Shown piece by piece: positions 15,699-23,596 of a stretch of 64,000 nucleotides of DNA; positions within the stretch are counted from its first letter, which is position 1; the number at the start of each line of letters is the position of its first letter. Made by a program: the position numbers and the translations under genes. Below the pieces are notes generated by a model. The model ran no database searches and had not been told where the DNA came from. It was given only the letters and a program-made list of their open reading frames with translations. This stretch comes from Streptacidiphilus pinicola (GTDB lineage Bacteria > Actinomycetota > Actinomycetes > Streptomycetales > Streptomycetaceae). The stretch covers positions 1 through 64,000 of the forward strand of contig NZ_QKYN01000110.1 of NCBI RefSeq assembly GCF_003258295.1. Direction: 5' to 3'.

Positions 15699-16937
15699 AT
15701 GGTCATGTCCGCCCCTGTCCCTTCCCCACTCGACGTAGCCGCCCAGCTGCTGACCCTGCTCACGGACAGCACCACGGAGCCCCGCCCCGACCAGCAACTT
15801 GAGGCGCTGACGCTCGCTGTCGCCGCGGACCTGCCCGTGCTGCTGTGGGGTGAGCCCGGCATCGGCAAGACCGCCGCGCTCACGCAGCTCGCCCAGGCGC
15901 TGGAACTGCCGTTGACCACCGTCATCGCCAGCGTCCATGAGCCGTCCGACTTCTCGGGGCTGCCTGTCGTCGGCGACGATCCCGCGCGGCAGGGCGTGCC
16001 CCTGGCCCCGCCCGACTGGGCGGTCCGCCTGGTGCGGGCCGGAAAGGGCCTGCTGTTCCTCGACGAGCTCTCCACGGCACCACCCGCGGTCCAGGCCGCG
16101 CTGCTCCGGCTGGTTCTGGAGCGGCGCATCGGTTCCCTGCAACTGCCGCCCGGGGTGCGGATCGTGGCGGCCGCCAACCCGCGCGCCTCGGCCGCCGACG
16201 GTTGGGAACTCAGCCCGCCGCTGGCCAACCGCTTCGTCCACCTGCAGTGGACGCACGACCACGAGGTCGTGGTCCGCGGACTGGGCGGGACCTGGCCGCG
16301 CGCCACGCTCCCGCGGCTCGACCCGGACCGGTTGCCGCAGGCGGTGGCCCTCGCGCGACGGGCGGTGTGCGGTCTGCTCTCCGTGCGGCCTGGACTGGTG
16401 CACCGACTGCCCGAGAACGAGACCGGCCGGGGCGGTGCCTGGCCCTCCCCGCGCAGCTGGGAGATGACGCTGCGGCTGATCGCCTTCGCGACTGCGGCCG
16501 GTTCATCCAGGGATGTGCTCTCCCTCCTGGTCCGGGGCACGGTCGGGGACGGCCCCGGACTGGAGCTGCTGGTGAGCATGGATCGGATGGACCTCCCCGA
16601 CGCCGAGACGCTCCTCGCAGACCCCCACGCCGCTGTCCTGCCGGAACGAGGTGACCTGCGCCAGGCCGTGCTCGACGGCGTGGTCGCCGCGGTCCGTCGG
16701 CGTCCCGAGCCGGCGCGCTGGGACGCGGCGTGGACCCTGCTCGTCCGGGCCGTGGAAACCGGAGCGCCGGACCTGGTGGTCGTCCCGGCGACCACCCTCG
16801 CCTCCCTCCGGCGGGAGGGCTGGAACATTCCGCCGGCGATCGAGGCGCTGGCCGGCGCGGTCTCCCTCTCCCGCCGTGCGGACCGCGTGGCCGCCGCCGT
16901 GGCGAGCGGCGGGCCGAAGAGCGAGGCGGGCCGATGA
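15699..16937 (+). CDS. MoxR-type AAA+ ATPase
   Basis: A 412-residue AAA+ ATPase of the MoxR/AAA_5 type. Walker A is GEPGIGKT at residues 51-58 and Walker B is LLFLDE at 118-123, followed by the sensor-1 segment VRIVAAANPRAS and the FVHLQW strand. MoxR proteins act as chaperones that remodel partner complexes, often with a VWA protein encoded next door, as here. Ribosome site aaggtg precedes the ATG. The stop overlaps the next start as ATGA, so ATPase and VWA protein are translationally coupled. Confidence 0.88.
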   Translation: MVMSAPVPSPLDVAAQLLTLLTDSTTEPRPDQQLEALTLAVAADLPVLLWGEPGIGKTAALTQLAQALELPLTTVIASVHEPSDFSGLPVVGDDPARQGVPLAPPDWAVRLVRAGKGLLFLDELSTAPPAVQAALLRLVLERRIGSLQLPPGVRIVAAANPRASAADGWELSPPLANRFVHLQWTHDHEVVVRGLGGTWPRATLPRLDPDRLPQAVALARRAVCGLLSVRPGLVHRLPENETGRGGAWPSPRSWEMTLRLIAFATAAGSSRDVLSLLVRGTVGDGPGLELLVSMDRMDLPDAETLLADPHAAVLPERGDLRQAVLDGVVAAVRRRPEPARWDAAWTLLVRAVETGAPDLVVVPATTLASLRREGWNIPPAIEALAGAVSLSRRADRVAAAVASGGPKSEAGR

Positions 16938-18181
16938 GCGCGGGCCCGAGGCAGGGCGAGACGACACGGCTCCTCCTCGACCTCGACAAGCTCCTCGTCG
17001 CCAGGCTCTATGCGGCGCGTGTCCGGCCCTACCTGGCCACGGCGCTGTTCGCGTTGCAGGTGGTCGAGTCGAGGCGCACCCCCACGATGGCGGTCGACCG
17101 GCACTGGCGCTGCTACGCCTCGCCGGCCTTCGTGGCCCGGGCATCCGAGGCGGAGCTCGCGGCGGTCTGGGTGCACGAGGTCTCCCACCTGCTCCGCGAC
17201 CATCACAGCCGCAGCGACCGGTATGCCCGTACCCACGGTCTGACCGGCCCCGCGGAGCGGCTGCGCATGAACATCGCCGCCGACTTCGAGATCAACGACG
17301 ACGCGTTCGGCGACGGGCTGGTCCGCCCGGAGGGCGCCGTCGAGTCGGGTATGGCGCACCTCCCGGAGAACTGGCTGATGGAGGACTATCTGCCGCACCT
17401 GCGGCTCGGATCCTTCCCCAGGGACCTGGCCTGGCTCGACTGTGGCAGCGGAGCCGACGGCCTCGACCGCCCCTGGGACCTCGGCCCGGACGGGGCCCAC
17501 GGGCTGAGCGAGCAGGAGCGCGACGCCGTGCGGTTCCGCGTGGCCCAGGGCATCACCGCCAGGCCGGGCAGGGTCCCGAGGAGCTGGCGCCGCTGGGCCG
17601 AGGAGGCGTTCCAACCGCCGCAGCCCTGGCGCGAGTTGCTCGGCGCGGCACTGCGGGCGTCGGCATCCGGCGGGGGAGCGGGCGGCGATTACAGCTTCGG
17701 ACGACCTGCTCGCCGCGCCGCGAGCCTGCCCGGAATCATCCTGCCCAGCCTGCGCCGGACACCGCCGAGGGTCGCCGTCGTCATCGACACCTCGGGTTCC
17801 GTCAGCGACGCGGAACTCGGCGCCGCCCTGCGCGAGGTCGCCGCGATCTGCCGCGCGGTCGGCGGGCGCCGTGATCTCGTCACCGTCGTCCCCTGCGACG
17901 CCGCAGCCACCGTGGCGCACCCGCTGTGCAAGGCGGAGGGCATCCCGCTGATCGGAGGCGGCGGCACCGATTTGCGGGCTGGCTTCGACCGTGCGCTCCG
18001 GGCCCACCCCCGCCCCGACGTGGTCGTCGCGCTCACCGACGGCCAGACCCCGTGGCCGAGCCGCCGGCCCCCTTGCCGAACGGTGGTGGGCCTCTTCGGC
18101 CGGCCGCGGTACGACGAGGACTCCGATGCCCTGGTGGGTCCGCCACCGTCGTGGGCGCGGGTGGTCGAGATCCGGAACTGA
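16934..18181 (+). CDS. Metallopeptidase-like/VWA-like protein (DUF2201 type)
   Basis: A 415-residue protein with an N-terminal putative zinc-peptidase domain carrying HEVSH at residues 81-85, followed by FEINDDAF, and a C-terminal VWA-like domain with the metal-ion adhesion motif DTSGS at 285-289, plus GGGGTDLRAGF and VVVALTDG, which supply the further MIDAS residues. The layout matches PF13203 plus PF09967. VWA proteins of this kind work with MoxR ATPases. It overlaps the MoxR gene by four bases. Whether the HExxH site is catalytic is not known for the family. Confidence 0.85.
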   Translation: MSAGPRQGETTRLLLDLDKLLVARLYAARVRPYLATALFALQVVESRRTPTMAVDRHWRCYASPAFVARASEAELAAVWVHEVSHLLRDHHSRSDRYARTHGLTGPAERLRMNIAADFEINDDAFGDGLVRPEGAVESGMAHLPENWLMEDYLPHLRLGSFPRDLAWLDCGSGADGLDRPWDLGPDGAHGLSEQERDAVRFRVAQGITARPGRVPRSWRRWAEEAFQPPQPWRELLGAALRASASGGGAGGDYSFGRPARRAASLPGIILPSLRRTPPRVAVVIDTSGSVSDAELGAALREVAAICRAVGGRRDLVTVVPCDAAATVAHPLCKAEGIPLIGGGGTDLRAGFDRALRAHPRPDVVVALTDGQTPWPSRRPPCRTVVGLFGRPRYDEDSDALVGPPPSWARVVEIRN

Positions 18182-18199
18182 GCGGGCCCGCCTCCGGCA

Positions 18200-18221
18200 T
18201 CGCGTGCGCCCGAGAGCGGAA
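18200..18221. repeat. 22-bp direct repeat, copy 2
   Basis: An exact copy of the 22-bp sequence at 14126-14147. It lies 19 bp after the VWA gene stop and 96 bp before the hemerythrin ATG, nearly the same distance that copy 1 has to its own downstream gene. It may be a shared regulatory element or the boundary of an inserted cassette. Confidence 0.9.
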
Positions 18222-18317
18222 TGGCGGAGTCTGGTGGGGAGCAGACGTGCGCCGGGAGACCGTTCTGGCGGAGGGGTCGCGCGGTGGCGTCGGGGCCGAG
18301 GAACGAGGGCGGATCCG

Positions 18318-18956
18318 ATGACTGACACGCACTATCGGCTGGACTGGTCCGGCGCCATCGGATGGCGTGGTGGACATGTCGACGAGGGTGACCTGCTGGA
18401 CCAGCTCGAGGCCGAGCACGAGAAGATCCGGTTGCTGTTCGGCGCCGTCCAGGGGATCCCGATCGGGGACCCGGACCGGAAGGCGCAGATGGACCAGGCC
18501 GTGCCGGTGATGGTGCGGCACGGGGTGATCGAGGAGGAGTGCCTCTACCCCCTGGTGCAGCGGCTCCCCGAGGACGCGGAGGGTGGACTCTCGCACGTCG
18601 GGCGGGACGACCACGCGCGGGCGGAGGCGGCGCTGCGGCTGCTCGGGCAGCTCAAGGCCGACGACCTGGTGTTCACGCGCGAGTTCGCGGTGCTGCAGGA
18701 GCACCTGACCGGACACATGTCGTGGGAGGAGGCACGGATCTTCCCGCTCGTCCGGGCGGCCGTGTCGCAGGCGGAGCTGGACGAGATGGGTGTGAAGGCG
18801 CGGGAGATCCGCCGGCGCGGCCGGACCACGCCGCAGGCGCCCGCCGGCACCAAGCCGCCGGAGGACCACTTCCGGCCAGGGGAGAAGAGTTTCCGCGAGC
18901 GGATGCACGACCGGTTCACCCCGGCGGGCGGCTGGGGCAGCCTGCGTCCGCACTGA
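18318..18956 (+). CDS. Hemerythrin-like HHE-domain protein
   Basis: A 212-residue cytoplasmic protein with a four-helix hemerythrin HHE cation-binding domain: EAEHEKIRLLFGAV, VRHGVIEEECLYPLV, RDDHARAEAALRLL and LQEHLTGHMSWEEARIFPLV supply the His/Glu ligands for a di-iron centre. Such proteins bind oxygen, NO or iron. The C-terminus is basic and extended (about 50 residues). The ATG at 18318 is used. It shares the upstream 22-bp element with the MoxR/VWA operon and converges with the stress sigma factor gene. Confidence 0.87.
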   Translation: MTDTHYRLDWSGAIGWRGGHVDEGDLLDQLEAEHEKIRLLFGAVQGIPIGDPDRKAQMDQAVPVMVRHGVIEEECLYPLVQRLPEDAEGGLSHVGRDDHARAEAALRLLGQLKADDLVFTREFAVLQEHLTGHMSWEEARIFPLVRAAVSQAELDEMGVKAREIRRRGRTTPQAPAGTKPPEDHFRPGEKSFRERMHDRFTPAGGWGSLRPH

Positions 18957-18969
18957 TCAGGAAGAGATC

Positions 18970-19842
18970 TCACTCGTCGGCGAGCAGCGCGGCGCGCAGA
19001 TCAGCCAGGACGCGGGAGAGGATCCGGGAGACGTGCATCTGCGAGATGCCCAGCCGCGCGCCGATCTCGGCCTGGGTCAGCTCGCCGGTGAAGCGCAGCG
19101 CCAGGATGGTCCGCTCGCGTTCCGGCAGGGCCGCGATCAGCGGGCGGAGCGTCTCCACGTCCTCGACCTCGTCGAGGGCCGGATCGAGGTATCCGAGGCG
19201 GCGGCCCTGCGGGCCTTCGGCCTCGGTCTCGTCGGGGGGTTCCAGGGTGCCGGCGGTGTAGGCGTTGCCCGCCACCCGGCCCTCGGCGATCTCCTCCGGG
19301 CTCACGTGCAGGTGCTCGGCCAGCTCCACGTCGGTCGGCTCGTGCTCCAGCTCCTGTTCGAGCTCCTCCGTGGCCTTGGCCAGGCGCAGCCGCAGCTCCT
19401 GCAGGCGCCGGGGGACCCGCACCGACCAGCTCGTGTCCCGGAAGTGCCGCTTGAGCTCGCCGGCGATGGTGGGCAGCGCGAAGGTGGAGAACTCCACCTC
19501 GCGCGCCGGGTCGAACCGGTTGATCGCCTTGATCAGCCCGACGATGCCGACCTGGAGCAGATCCTCCGCCGGCTCGGTGCGGTGCCGGAACCGGCCTGCG
19601 GCGTAGCGCACCAGCGCGAGATTCAGCTCGACGAGCGTGTTACGCACGTACGAGTACTCCGTGGTGCCCTCCTCCAGCTCGCTCAGTCGGAGGAAGAGCG
19701 CGCGGGAGAGCGCGCGGGCGTCCTCGGTCTCGACGGCGTGCGGTGAGGGGAGCCGAGCCGGAACGGTCGGGACCGGCGGATCCGACGGTTCGGTCGGTCC
19801 GGTCGGGTCGCGATCGGTCGCGGGCAGTCGCGAACGGGGCAT
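18970..19842 (-). CDS. SigB/SigF-family RNA polymerase sigma factor
   Basis: A 290-residue sigma-70 factor with regions 2 (EDLLQVGIVGLIKAINRFDP), 3 (ELEHEPTDVELAEHLHVS) and 4 (LPERERTILALRFTGELTQAEIG) and no region 1, the pattern of the SigB/SigF stress and sporulation group. The start at 19842 is set by a ggaggaac ribosome site; the longer frame upstream is not conserved. A promoter of the kind this group recognises (GCTT-N15-GGGTAG) lies upstream, suggesting autoregulation. No anti-sigma gene is adjacent. Confidence 0.9.
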   Translation of the reverse strand: MPRSRLPATDRDPTGPTEPSDPPVPTVPARLPSPHAVETEDARALSRALFLRLSELEEGTTEYSYVRNTLVELNLALVRYAAGRFRHRTEPAEDLLQVGIVGLIKAINRFDPAREVEFSTFALPTIAGELKRHFRDTSWSVRVPRRLQELRLRLAKATEELEQELEHEPTDVELAEHLHVSPEEIAEGRVAGNAYTAGTLEPPDETEAEGPQGRRLGYLDPALDEVEDVETLRPLIAALPERERTILALRFTGELTQAEIGARLGISQMHVSRILSRVLADLRAALLADE

Positions 19843-19925
19843 GGAGCTTGTTCCTCCGGTGGTAGGCGCCCGCGGCGGCACAGGCCGCGCGGGGCCGTCC
19901 CTCGTCGGGGCGTCCACATCACCCC

Positions 19926-19950
19926 CTACCCGTTCCTGCGCCCGGGAAGC
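19926..19950 (-). promoter_or_regulatory. Sigma-B-like promoter for the sigma factor gene
   Basis: On the minus strand, gctt and gggtag are separated by 15 bp, matching the Streptomyces sigma-B-type consensus GNNT-N14-16-GGGTAY except for the last base. It lies 84 bp before the sigma factor start. Confidence 0.6.
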
Positions 19951-19963
19951 CCGTGCGCCGCGC

Positions 19964-19987
19964 GTTTGCCAGGCGGTGGACGGGTCA
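19964..19987 (+). promoter_or_regulatory. Sigma-B-like promoter for the divergent membrane gene
   Basis: gttt and gggtca are separated by exactly 14 bp, close to the GTTT-N14-GGGTA pattern of SigB/SigF regulons. It ends 36 bp before the ATG of the small membrane protein and lies 13 bp from the opposite promoter of the sigma gene. Confidence 0.6.
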
Positions 19988-20023
19988 GACGCCGATGGGA
20001 ACCAGACGAGGAAGGAGCCCGGA

Positions 20024-20428
20024 ATGCTGTTGCTCGGCTTGTTGCTGCTCGCCGCCACCGGGGCGTTCACCGGCCTGCTCATCGCGGACAACCTGTCCGG
20101 CGGGCCCGACTACCACGTGACGGTCCTCGGTAACACCATCGCCACCATGAACAGCCTGGAGATCTTCCTTTCCGGCCTGGCCCTGGCGCTGATCTTCTGC
20201 CTCGGCCTGGCCATGATGGGGGCGGGCGGGATGCTGTCCCGGCGTCGCCGGACCCGGATGCGCGAGGCGCGGCGCCACGCTGCCCGCCGCGACACGGCCG
20301 GCGCGGCTGCGGCCGACGACGACACGATGGCGGAACCGGTGACCTCCGAGGGTGAGACGCCCGCCCCGACCGCCGCGGCGGCCACCGCGGTCGGCGCGCG
20401 GACCCACCGCCACCTCTACGGTCACTGA
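20024..20428 (+). CDS. Small two-helix membrane protein, likely stress-sigma dependent
   Basis: A 134-residue protein with two membrane helices (MLLLGLLLLAATGAFTGLLI and SGLALALIFCLGLAMMGAGG), a basic RRRRTRMREARRH stretch after the second helix, and an Ala/Thr-rich tail. The ATG at 20024 has an aaggag ribosome site. The sigma-B-like promoter just upstream suggests it belongs to the regulon of the neighbouring sigma factor. Similar small proteins are common in actinobacteria; no function is recognised. Confidence 0.8.
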   Translation: MLLLGLLLLAATGAFTGLLIADNLSGGPDYHVTVLGNTIATMNSLEIFLSGLALALIFCLGLAMMGAGGMLSRRRRTRMREARRHAARRDTAGAAAADDDTMAEPVTSEGETPAPTAAAATAVGARTHRHLYGH

Positions 20429-20446
20429 GCCGCGAGCACCGTCCCC

Positions 20447-20473
20447 GGCGGCGAGTGCCCCGCGCTCGCCGCC
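20447..20473. terminator. Hairpin after the small membrane gene
   Basis: Arms ggcggcgag and ctcgccgcc form a perfect 9-bp stem with a 9-nt loop, 19 bp after the stop codon and before the aldehyde dehydrogenase gene. Confidence 0.65.
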
Positions 20474-20600
20474 GCACGCATGCGCAGGACGACCAGAATC
20501 GGTGTGCCGACCGGTTGCAGACGCACCCGTCCTGGCCGAGAGTCAAGGCAGTCAACACCGTCACACCAGTCGACGACGACAGTGAAGTGAGGGGACCGTC

Positions 20601-22013
20601 ATGGCGATCGCGACCGTCGACCCGGCCACCGGACGAACGCTGGCCACCTTCCCGCCGCTCGACGCCCAGGGCGTCGAGGAGCGGTTGCGGCGCGCGGCCG
20701 AGGCGTTCGAGCAGTACCGGACCTCCCCGTTCGACCACCGGGCGCAGCTGCTGCGCCGCGCCGCCGACCGGCTCACCGCCGATCGGGAGAAGGTGGCCGC
20801 CACGATGGTCACTGAGATGGGCAAGCCGCTGGTCCAGGCGCGCGCCGAGGTCGACAAGTGCGCCAAGTCGATGCACTGGTTCGCCGACCATGCGGCCGGA
20901 CTGCTCGCCGACCAGATCCCGGACGCCGCGGACGTGGCCGACAGCGGCGCGGCGGGGGTGCGGGTCCGGTTCCGGCCGCTGGGGCCGGTGTTGGCGGTCA
21001 TGCCGTGGAACTTCCCGCTGTGGCAGGTGATCCGAGCCGCTGCGCCCGCGCTGATGGCGGGCGACGTGCTGCTGCTCAAGCACGCGTCGAACGTGCCGCG
21101 TACCGCGCTCTACCTGCAGGAGCTGTTCGCGCACGCGGGCTATGAAGCCGGCTGCTTCCAGACCCTGTTGATCGCCTCGGGGCAGGTCGCGGAGGTGATC
21201 CGGGACGACCGGGTCGCCGCGGTCACGCTGACGGGCAGCGAGGGGGCCGGTCAGTCCGTCGCGACGGTGGCGGGGGAGCAGCTCAAGAAGTGCGTGCTGG
21301 AACTCGGCGGCAGCGACCCGTTCCTGGTGCTGCCCTCGGCGGACGTCGCCAAGGCGGCCCAAGTGGCCGTCCGGGCACGGGTGCAGAACAACGGTCAGTC
21401 CTGCATCGCCGCCAAGCGGTTCATCGTGCACGAGGCGGTCTTCGCCGAGTTCGAGCGGGCGTTCGTGGAGGGGATGCGCGCGCTGCGCGTCGGGAACCCG
21501 ATGGACGAGCACACCGACGTCGGCCCGTTGGCCACCGAGCAGGGGCGCGACGAGCTGGAGGAGCAGGTCGAGGACGCGCGGGGCAAGGGCGCCCGCGTGC
21601 TGTGCGGCGGGCGGCGGCCGGAGGGGCTGGCCGAGGGGCTCGGTGAGGGCTGGTTCTACGAGCCCACCGTGCTCACGGACATCGACCCGGCCATGCGGGT
21701 GCACCACGAGGAGTGCTTCGGACCGGTCGCCACGCTCTACCGGGCGGCGGACCTCGCCGAGGCGGTCGCGATCGCCAACGACACGCCGTACGGCCTGAGT
21801 TCGAACGCGTGGACGCGCGACCCGGGCGAGCAGGGTGTGCTCGCCCGGGATCTGCAGGCCGGCGGGGTGTACTTCAACGGTATGACCGCCTCGCACCCCG
21901 CCTTCCCGTTCGGCGGCATCAAGCGCTCCGGCTACGGCCGGGAGCTGGACGGGCTGGGCATCCGGGAGTTCACCAACCCGACCACGCTCTGGTACGGGCC
22001 CGAGGACTCCTGA
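20601..22013 (+). CDS. Aldehyde dehydrogenase, succinate-semialdehyde dehydrogenase-like
   Basis: A 470-residue NAD(P)-dependent aldehyde dehydrogenase. The cofactor block VLAVMPWNFPLWQVIRAAAP, the general-base glutamate in LELGGSDPF and the catalytic cysteine in NNGQSCIAAKRF are all present, as is the closing PFGGIKRSGYGREL. Sequence style is that of GabD1-type succinate-semialdehyde dehydrogenases, which feed succinate to the TCA cycle; the exact substrate is inferred. A gaagtgagggg ribosome region precedes the ATG. It converges with the old yellow enzyme gene, 18 bp away. Confidence 0.88.
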   Translation: MAIATVDPATGRTLATFPPLDAQGVEERLRRAAEAFEQYRTSPFDHRAQLLRRAADRLTADREKVAATMVTEMGKPLVQARAEVDKCAKSMHWFADHAAGLLADQIPDAADVADSGAAGVRVRFRPLGPVLAVMPWNFPLWQVIRAAAPALMAGDVLLLKHASNVPRTALYLQELFAHAGYEAGCFQTLLIASGQVAEVIRDDRVAAVTLTGSEGAGQSVATVAGEQLKKCVLELGGSDPFLVLPSADVAKAAQVAVRARVQNNGQSCIAAKRFIVHEAVFAEFERAFVEGMRALRVGNPMDEHTDVGPLATEQGRDELEEQVEDARGKGARVLCGGRRPEGLAEGLGEGWFYEPTVLTDIDPAMRVHHEECFGPVATLYRAADLAEAVAIANDTPYGLSSNAWTRDPGEQGVLARDLQAGGVYFNGMTASHPAFPFGGIKRSGYGRELDGLGIREFTNPTTLWYGPEDS

Positions 22014-22031
22014 CCCACCCGACAGCTGGGC

Positions 22032-23159
22032 TCAGCTCAGGGACTTCAGCGAGGCGGCGTCGTAGGGCTTGAGCTCGTCGAAGCGGCCGGCGAGGACCTT
22101 GGCGGCCCACTCCGGGTCCTGCAGCAGCGCGCGGCCGACGGCGACCATGTCGAACTCGTCGCGCTCCATGCGGTCGAGGAGGTTGTCCAGGCCCTTGACC
22201 GGCGAGCCCTCGCCCATGAACGCGCCGATGAAGTCGCCGTCCAGGCCGACCGAGCCGACGGTGATGGTGGGCTTGCCGGTCAGCTTCTTGGTCCAGCCGG
22301 CCAGGTTGAGGTCCGCGCCCTCGAACTCCGGCAGCCAGTAGCGGCGGGTGGAGGCGTGGAACACGTCGACGCCCGCCGAGGCGAGCGGGGCCAGGATGGC
22401 CTCCAGCTGCTCGGGGGTCTCGGCCAGGCGCGCGTCGTAGGCCTCCTGCTTCCACTGCGAGAAGCGGAAGATCACCGGGAAGTCTGCGGAGACACGCGCG
22501 CGGACCGCGGCGACGATCTCCGCGGCGAAGCGGGCGCAGGAGACCGGGTCGCCGCCGTAGGCGTCGGTGCGGCGGTTGGTGCCCTCCCACAGGAACTGGT
22601 CGACCAGGTAGCCGTGGGCGCCGTGCAGCTCGACGCCGTCGAAGCCGATGCGCTCGGCGGCGGCCGCGGCGTCGGCGAAGGCGCCGATCACGTCGTCCAG
22701 GTCCTGCTGGGTCATGGCCTTGCCGGTGCCCTCGGTGCCGTCGATGCGCAGGCCGGACGGGCCGACCGCGGGGGCTTCGGCGAACGGCGGCTGGCCCTGC
22801 TGGCGGACCATGCCGATGTGCCAGAGCTGCGGAACGATGGTGCCGCCCGCCGCGTGCACGTCCTCGGCGACCCCGGCCCACCCGGCCAGCTGCTCCTCGC
22901 CGTGGAAGCGCGGCACCCGGCTGCTCTGACCGGCCGAGTCGTGACCGACGTAGGTGCCCTCGGTGACGATCAGGCCGACGCCGGCGCCGGCGCGGCGCGC
23001 GTAGTACGACCGGACGTCCTCGCCCGGCACGCCACCGGGGGAGAACATGCGCGTCATCGGGGCCATCGCGATGCGGTTGGGGACGGTCAGACCGTTCAGC
23101 GCGATGGGGCGGGAGAGGATCTCGGCGGCGCGGGAGGTGGCGGACGCGGCGGTGGTCAT
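22032..23159 (-). CDS. NADH:flavin oxidoreductase, old yellow enzyme family
   Basis: A 375-residue FMN-dependent TIM-barrel ene-reductase. Visible markers are VPNRIAMAPMTRMFSPGG at the start, the paired active-site residues in LWHIGMV, the FDGVELHGAHGYLVDQFLW block, NRRTDAYGGD and the phosphate-binding DMVAVGRALLQDPEWAAKV near the end. These enzymes reduce activated C=C bonds of enones or nitro compounds with NADPH/NADH. The ATG at 23159 follows a tgaggaac ribosome site; the longer frame through repeats is rejected. Confidence 0.9.
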   Translation of the reverse strand: MTTAASATSRAAEILSRPIALNGLTVPNRIAMAPMTRMFSPGGVPGEDVRSYYARRAGAGVGLIVTEGTYVGHDSAGQSSRVPRFHGEEQLAGWAGVAEDVHAAGGTIVPQLWHIGMVRQQGQPPFAEAPAVGPSGLRIDGTEGTGKAMTQQDLDDVIGAFADAAAAAERIGFDGVELHGAHGYLVDQFLWEGTNRRTDAYGGDPVSCARFAAEIVAAVRARVSADFPVIFRFSQWKQEAYDARLAETPEQLEAILAPLASAGVDVFHASTRRYWLPEFEGADLNLAGWTKKLTGKPTITVGSVGLDGDFIGAFMGEGSPVKGLDNLLDRMERDEFDMVAVGRALLQDPEWAAKVLAGRFDELKPYDAASLKSLS

Positions 23160-23279
23160 GGTGTTCCTCAAGGGGCTGGACATTTGATGTGCACAAGTAT
23201 CTCGCCCCGGTGACAACCGCCGGAACCCGGGGTCGCATTTCCCGGGTCGCCCCTCACCTGCTGTGATCCGCGTCACGCG

Positions 23280-23339
23280 CGCGACCTGCCGCACCGCGAC
23301 CTGCCGCACCGCGACCTCCCGCACAGGGCCCTGCCGCAT
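23280..23339. repeat. 15-bp tandem repeat, four units
   Basis: Units cgcgacctgccgcac at 23280-23294 and 23295-23309 are identical, followed by cgcgacctcccgcac and the more diverged agggccctgccgcat. The block lies in the intergenic region between old yellow enzyme and bL37, and I see no gene in it. Confidence 0.8.
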
Positions 23340-23343
23340 GCGT

Positions 23344-23372
23344 CGGCCCGGCCGCCCGCGGCGGCCGGGCCG
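23344..23372. terminator. Hairpin downstream of the bL37 gene
   Basis: cggcccggccgcc and ggcggccgggccg make a perfect 13-bp stem with a 3-nt loop, 20 bp beyond the stop of the minus-strand bL37 gene. Confidence 0.7.
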
Positions 23373-23392
23373 AACGCCCGAAGAGACCGGAT

Positions 23393-23470
23393 TCAGCAGC
23401 AGGGACGCTTGCCGTGGTTCGCGCCGTGCTTCCTGCGCTGCTTCTTCCTGCGGCGGCGTTTGGACGACAT
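23393..23470 (-). CDS. Small ribosomal protein bL37-like
   Basis: A 25-residue, extremely basic protein, MSSKRRRRKKQRRKHGANHG followed by KRPCC. It matches the actinobacterial bL37 type, a tiny component of the large ribosomal subunit first seen in mycobacterial ribosome structures, whose usual ending is ANHGKRPNA. A gaggag ribosome site lies upstream and a strong hairpin downstream. The terminal Cys-Cys instead of Asn-Ala is unusual. Such a short gene is easily missed by automatic annotation. Identification is from memory of the family, not a search. Confidence 0.7.
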   Translation of the reverse strand: MSSKRRRRKKQRRKHGANHGKRPCC

Positions 23471-23596
23471 GGCCACTCCTCTCCGTGCCTGGCCCCCGTT
23501 CCACGCTGGCACAGACGGGCGGGCACGGCACCCGCGCGCCCGGTTGCGGGGGTTCCCCGGCGGGGTTTCAGTGGTGGGAACGTCGAGGAGGAGACC

